Shown here in pieces: positions 6,048 to 7,887 of a DNA stretch of 7,887 nucleotides. Within the stretch, counting starts at the first letter, position 1. Each line of letters opens with the position of its first letter. The notes beneath the pieces are model-generated. The model saw only the letters and a list, made by a program, of their open reading frames with translations, did no database searches and had not been told where the DNA came from. The position numbers and the translations under genes were made by a program. The DNA is from Candidatus Omnitrophota bacterium (GTDB lineage: Bacteria; Omnitrophota; Gorgyraeia; Tantalellales; Tantalellaceae): positions 1 through 7,887 of the forward strand of contig JAQUNB010000048.1 in NCBI GenBank assembly GCA_028717825.1, written 5' to 3'.

Positions 6048-6747
6048 GTCGATCTTTATCGCCGGGACCGACACAGGCGCCGGCAAGACTGTTATAACGG
6101 GGCTCTTGGCGGGGTATTTAGCCGGGCGAGGGCTGAACGTCATCACTCAAAAATGGGTGCAAACCGGCAATCGCGGGCTATCAGAGGATATTTTGGCGCA
6201 TATGGAATTTCTCGACAATGGAAAGGATCTTCTCGAACGATATCATTCTCTTATGGCGCCGTACGTCTTTGGATATCCTGCATCACCTCATTTGGCAGCC
6301 GGGCTCGAACAAGCCGAGATAAGTATTCCAAGGATCATTAAATCGCATGAAACGCTCAAAGAACATTTCGACATCGTCATTGTGGAAGCTTCAGGCGGCG
6401 TGCTTGTACCTTTAAATAGGGAGCGAACAATGATCGATCTCGTTAGAGATCTTGGGCTTGAAGTGATAATGGTGGCCGCAAATAAACTTGGTGCGATAAA
6501 TCACACGCTCCTTTCTATAGAAGCCTTGGTAAAACGAGATATCACGATCGCTGGTGTGATCTTTAACCGTGTTTCGGAGCATGGAGATGATACGATCCTC
6601 GCGGATAACGTGAAAATTATTGAAAAGTTCTCGGGCGTGAAAGTTCTGGGAGAGATCGGGTTTGGGCAGGATAAAGCGGCATTACGGGCGATGTTTAGGC
6701 CGATCGGGGCGAGGTTTGTGGCGAGTGCCCGCCGGGGGCGGAGTTAG
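6040..6747 (+). CDS. bioD: Dethiobiotin synthetase
   Basis: BioD uses ATP and CO2 to close the ureido ring of 7,8-diaminononanoate, giving dethiobiotin. The 235-residue protein (E. coli 225) starts with the P-loop GTDTGAGKT (residues 9-17), followed by KWVQTG (Lys38-Gly43), where most relatives read KPVxTG or KPVxSG, so Trp39 replaces the usual Pro. Further motifs are Asp50 in SEDILAH, the SPH segment in GYPASPHLAA, and EASGGVLVPL with Glu116, matching the E. coli EGAGG metal-binding loop. ATG 6040 was chosen because the P-loop then sits at the usual distance; a TTG at 6013 in the same frame would add nine unusual residues inside bioC. The C-terminal tail (ARFVASARRGRS) is basic and not conserved as far as can be judged. 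Confidence 0.94.
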   Translation: MNKSIFIAGTDTGAGKTVITGLLAGYLAGRGLNVITQKWVQTGNRGLSEDILAHMEFLDNGKDLLERYHSLMAPYVFGYPASPHLAAGLEQAEISIPRIIKSHETLKEHFDIVIVEASGGVLVPLNRERTMIDLVRDLGLEVIMVAANKLGAINHTLLSIEALVKRDITIAGVIFNRVSEHGDDTILADNVKIIEKFSGVKVLGEIGFGQDKAALRAMFRPIGARFVASARRGRS

Positions 6748-6771
6748 CGATTTGTGATTCGTTACAATGTC

Positions 6772-6836
6772 GTCATTCCTGCGAAAGCAGAAATCCATAA
6801 ATATTTTTATTGGATCCCCGCTTTCGCGGGGATGAC
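6772..6836. repeat. REP/MITE-like palindrome between bioD and bioA
   Basis: Two 26-base arms (6772-6797 and 6811-6836) are inverted copies with 21 of 26 matches around a 13-base AT-rich spacer. Each arm also forms its own small hairpin with a GAAA or TTTC loop (CTGC/GCAG and CCCCGC/GCGGGG). This is the widespread GTCATTCC-GCGAAAGC type of intergenic repeat, whose translation gives the spurious peptide CHPRESGDP on the minus strand. It splits bioD from bioA and may act as an mRNA stabiliser or attenuator. Confidence 0.85.
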
Positions 6837-6850
6837 ACATGGGGGTTACA

Positions 6851-6919
6851 AATCCCGAACCCCTAGACACTGGGTACGAGCCACGAGATACAAGCGACTA
6901 GTCACTAGCCCCTAGTCAC
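6851..6919. repeat. Degenerate low-complexity intergenic repeat, copy 2
   Basis: The segment starts with AATCCCGAACC, identical to 2199-2209, continues with ACGAG, CACGAGA and ACAAG words and ends with CTAGTCAC twice (6897-6904 and 6912-6919). It ends just before the bioA ribosome binding site, as copy 1 ends just before the Nudix gene. Confidence 0.5.
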
Positions 6920-6925
6920 AATGCA

Positions 6926-6933
6926 AAGGTGAT
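6926..6933 (+). promoter_or_regulatory. Shine-Dalgarno of bioA
   Basis: AAGGTGAT lies ten bases or so before the ATG at 6943 and supports that start. Confidence 0.65.
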
Positions 6934-6942
6934 GCAAAAATT

Positions 6943-7887
6943 ATGAACAATAAATTGATACAAAAAGACCGCAAGTATATCTGGCACCCTTATACACAGA
7001 TGAAAGATTGCGAAACACTGCCGCCGATCCCGATAAAAAAAGCTAAGGGCGTCAAACTTTACGACTATGACGGAAATTTTTACTACGATACCGTTTCCAG
7101 CTGGTGGTGCAACGTCCACGGCCATAATCATCCGCTCATAAACGAGGCGATAAAATTTCAGCTGGAGTCGCTGGAACATGTAATGTTCGCCGGGTTCACG
7201 CACGCACCCGCCATCGAGCTCGCCGAAAGGCTTTTGGCGATAACTCCCCGACACATCTCAAAAGTATTTTATTCCGATAACGGCTCGACGGCGGTCGAAG
7301 TGGCAATGAAGATGTCATTTCAATATTGGCACAATATTGGAAAACCGAAGAAACGCAAATTTGCCGCGCTTGACCGGGCTTACCATGGCGATACTATCGG
7401 TACGATGAGCGTGAGCGGCGTCGATACTTTTAATAAAAAATTTCAAGATCTTTTCTTCGACACGTTAAAATTGCCGTCCCCATATTGTTACCGCTGTCCG
7501 ATGGCGAGAACGAAAGCGGATTGTTCGCTTGAATGTCTGGAAAAGGCAAAAGAACTGATCGCGGAAAACGCCTCCGAGATAGCCGCGATCATTATTGAGC
7601 CTATGCTCTTAGGCGCGGGAGGCATGATCGTGTATCCGGCGGAATATCTTAAGGGCATATGGAAACTTTCGCGTAAATATAATATCCACTTGATCGTAGA
7701 TGAGGTAGCGACCGGATTCGGCCGGACAGGAAAGATGTTAGCGTCGGAGCATGCGGACATCCTCCCGGATCTCATCGCGTTATCAAAAGGGATCACTTCG
7801 GGCTATCTGCCAATGGGTGTCACGTTGACGACCGAAAAGATCTTCAGGGCATTTTACGACGACTATTCGAAATTCAAAACTTTTTAT
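6943..7887 (+). CDS. bioA: 7,8-Diaminononanoate (DAPA) aminotransferase, 3' end outside window
   Basis: The first 315 codons are present and open to the window end; the usual length is about 430-450. BioA converts KAPA to DAPA with PLP; the amino donor is SAM in E. coli and lysine in Bacillus. Motifs of class III aminotransferases are clear: WHPYTQM with Tyr17 (same number as E. coli Tyr17), SSWWCNVHGHNHP with Trp54-Trp55, SDNGSTAVEVAMKM, AYHGDTIGTMS, VDEVATGFGRTGKM with Asp253 binding the PLP nitrogen, and LSKGITSGYLPMG with Lys282 as the Schiff-base lysine. A four-cysteine motif, Cys182, Cys185, Cys194 and Cys198 (CX2CX8CX3C), lies between AYHGDT and the IIEPM strand. The GYLPMGVTLTTE and AFYDDYSKFKTF text looks closer to the Bacillus form. 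A 195-base gap with two repeats separates it from bioD, so it may depend on read-through. Confidence 0.95.
   Translation, partial: MNNKLIQKDRKYIWHPYTQMKDCETLPPIPIKKAKGVKLYDYDGNFYYDTVSSWWCNVHGHNHPLINEAIKFQLESLEHVMFAGFTHAPAIELAERLLAITPRHISKVFYSDNGSTAVEVAMKMSFQYWHNIGKPKKRKFAALDRAYHGDTIGTMSVSGVDTFNKKFQDLFFDTLKLPSPYCYRCPMARTKADCSLECLEKAKELIAENASEIAAIIIEPMLLGAGGMIVYPAEYLKGIWKLSRKYNIHLIVDEVATGFGRTGKMLASEHADILPDLIALSKGITSGYLPMGVTLTTEKIFRAFYDDYSKFKTFY

Noticed and set aside
6682..6870. Minus-strand frame containing CHPRESGDP
   Set aside because: This peptide is the well-known spurious translation of the GTCATTCC-GCGAAAGC repeat, not a gene.
1..7887. CRISPR array, prophage, insertion sequence or defence system
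   Set aside because: No regularly spaced repeats, integrase, transposase or defence-type proteins are visible; the coding content is housekeeping and biotin metabolism.

Overview
The window reads as a piece of a bacterial chromosome of medium GC content, with every gene on the + strand. Order: 3' end of a thioredoxin reductase gene (trxB), ilvD, a zinc-ribbon Nudix hydrolase gene, then a biotin synthesis cluster bioB-bioF-bioC-bioD-bioA, with bioA cut by the window end. No mobile-element gene, CRISPR array, rRNA or convincing tRNA is visible. The organism cannot be named from the sequence. The AT-leaning proteins, the intergenic hairpin repeats and low-complexity text, and a BioB that lacks two ligands of the usual auxiliary cluster suggest an uncultured, probably anaerobic bacterium. 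Omnitrophota or a similar candidate phylum is only a guess.

Region 1-2024 holds trxB (C-terminal FAD-binding end only) and ilvD. They are 47 bases apart and may be co-transcribed; ilvD has a strong Shine-Dalgarno sequence. Region 2025-2257 has no gene. It carries a 7-base tandem repeat inside an inverted repeat, then a low-complexity segment whose ends match a segment before bioA. Region 2258-2752 encodes the Nudix protein. Region 2753-3080 has no gene, but ends in the regulatory site of the biotin cluster.

The biotin cluster (3081-7887) covers committed entry by BioC (malonyl-ACP O-methyltransferase) and all four ring-forming steps: BioF (KAPA synthase), BioA (DAPA aminotransferase), BioD (dethiobiotin synthetase) and BioB (biotin synthase). 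No pimeloyl-ACP methyl ester esterase (bioH, bioG, bioK, bioJ or bioV type) is seen here. Just upstream of bioB is a perfect palindrome, TTGTAAACC-N14-GGTTTACAA, the classic BirA operator. It overlaps a plausible promoter, so the cluster is probably repressed by BirA when biotin is plentiful. bioB/bioF overlap by 16 bases across a run of nine A, and bioC/bioD overlap by 8 bases. bioF-bioC and bioD-bioA are separated by hairpin repeats.

Most worth a second look: (1) BioB has Ser and Lys where E. coli BioB has Cys97 and Arg260, two of the four ligands of the sacrificial [2Fe-2S] cluster. This fits the alternative auxiliary-cluster BioB of anaerobes. (2) The A9 run is placed so that a -1 slip would fuse BioB to BioF. 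(3) BioA looks closer to the Bacillus type and has a four-cysteine motif. (4) Two related intergenic repeat segments lie before the Nudix gene and bioA.
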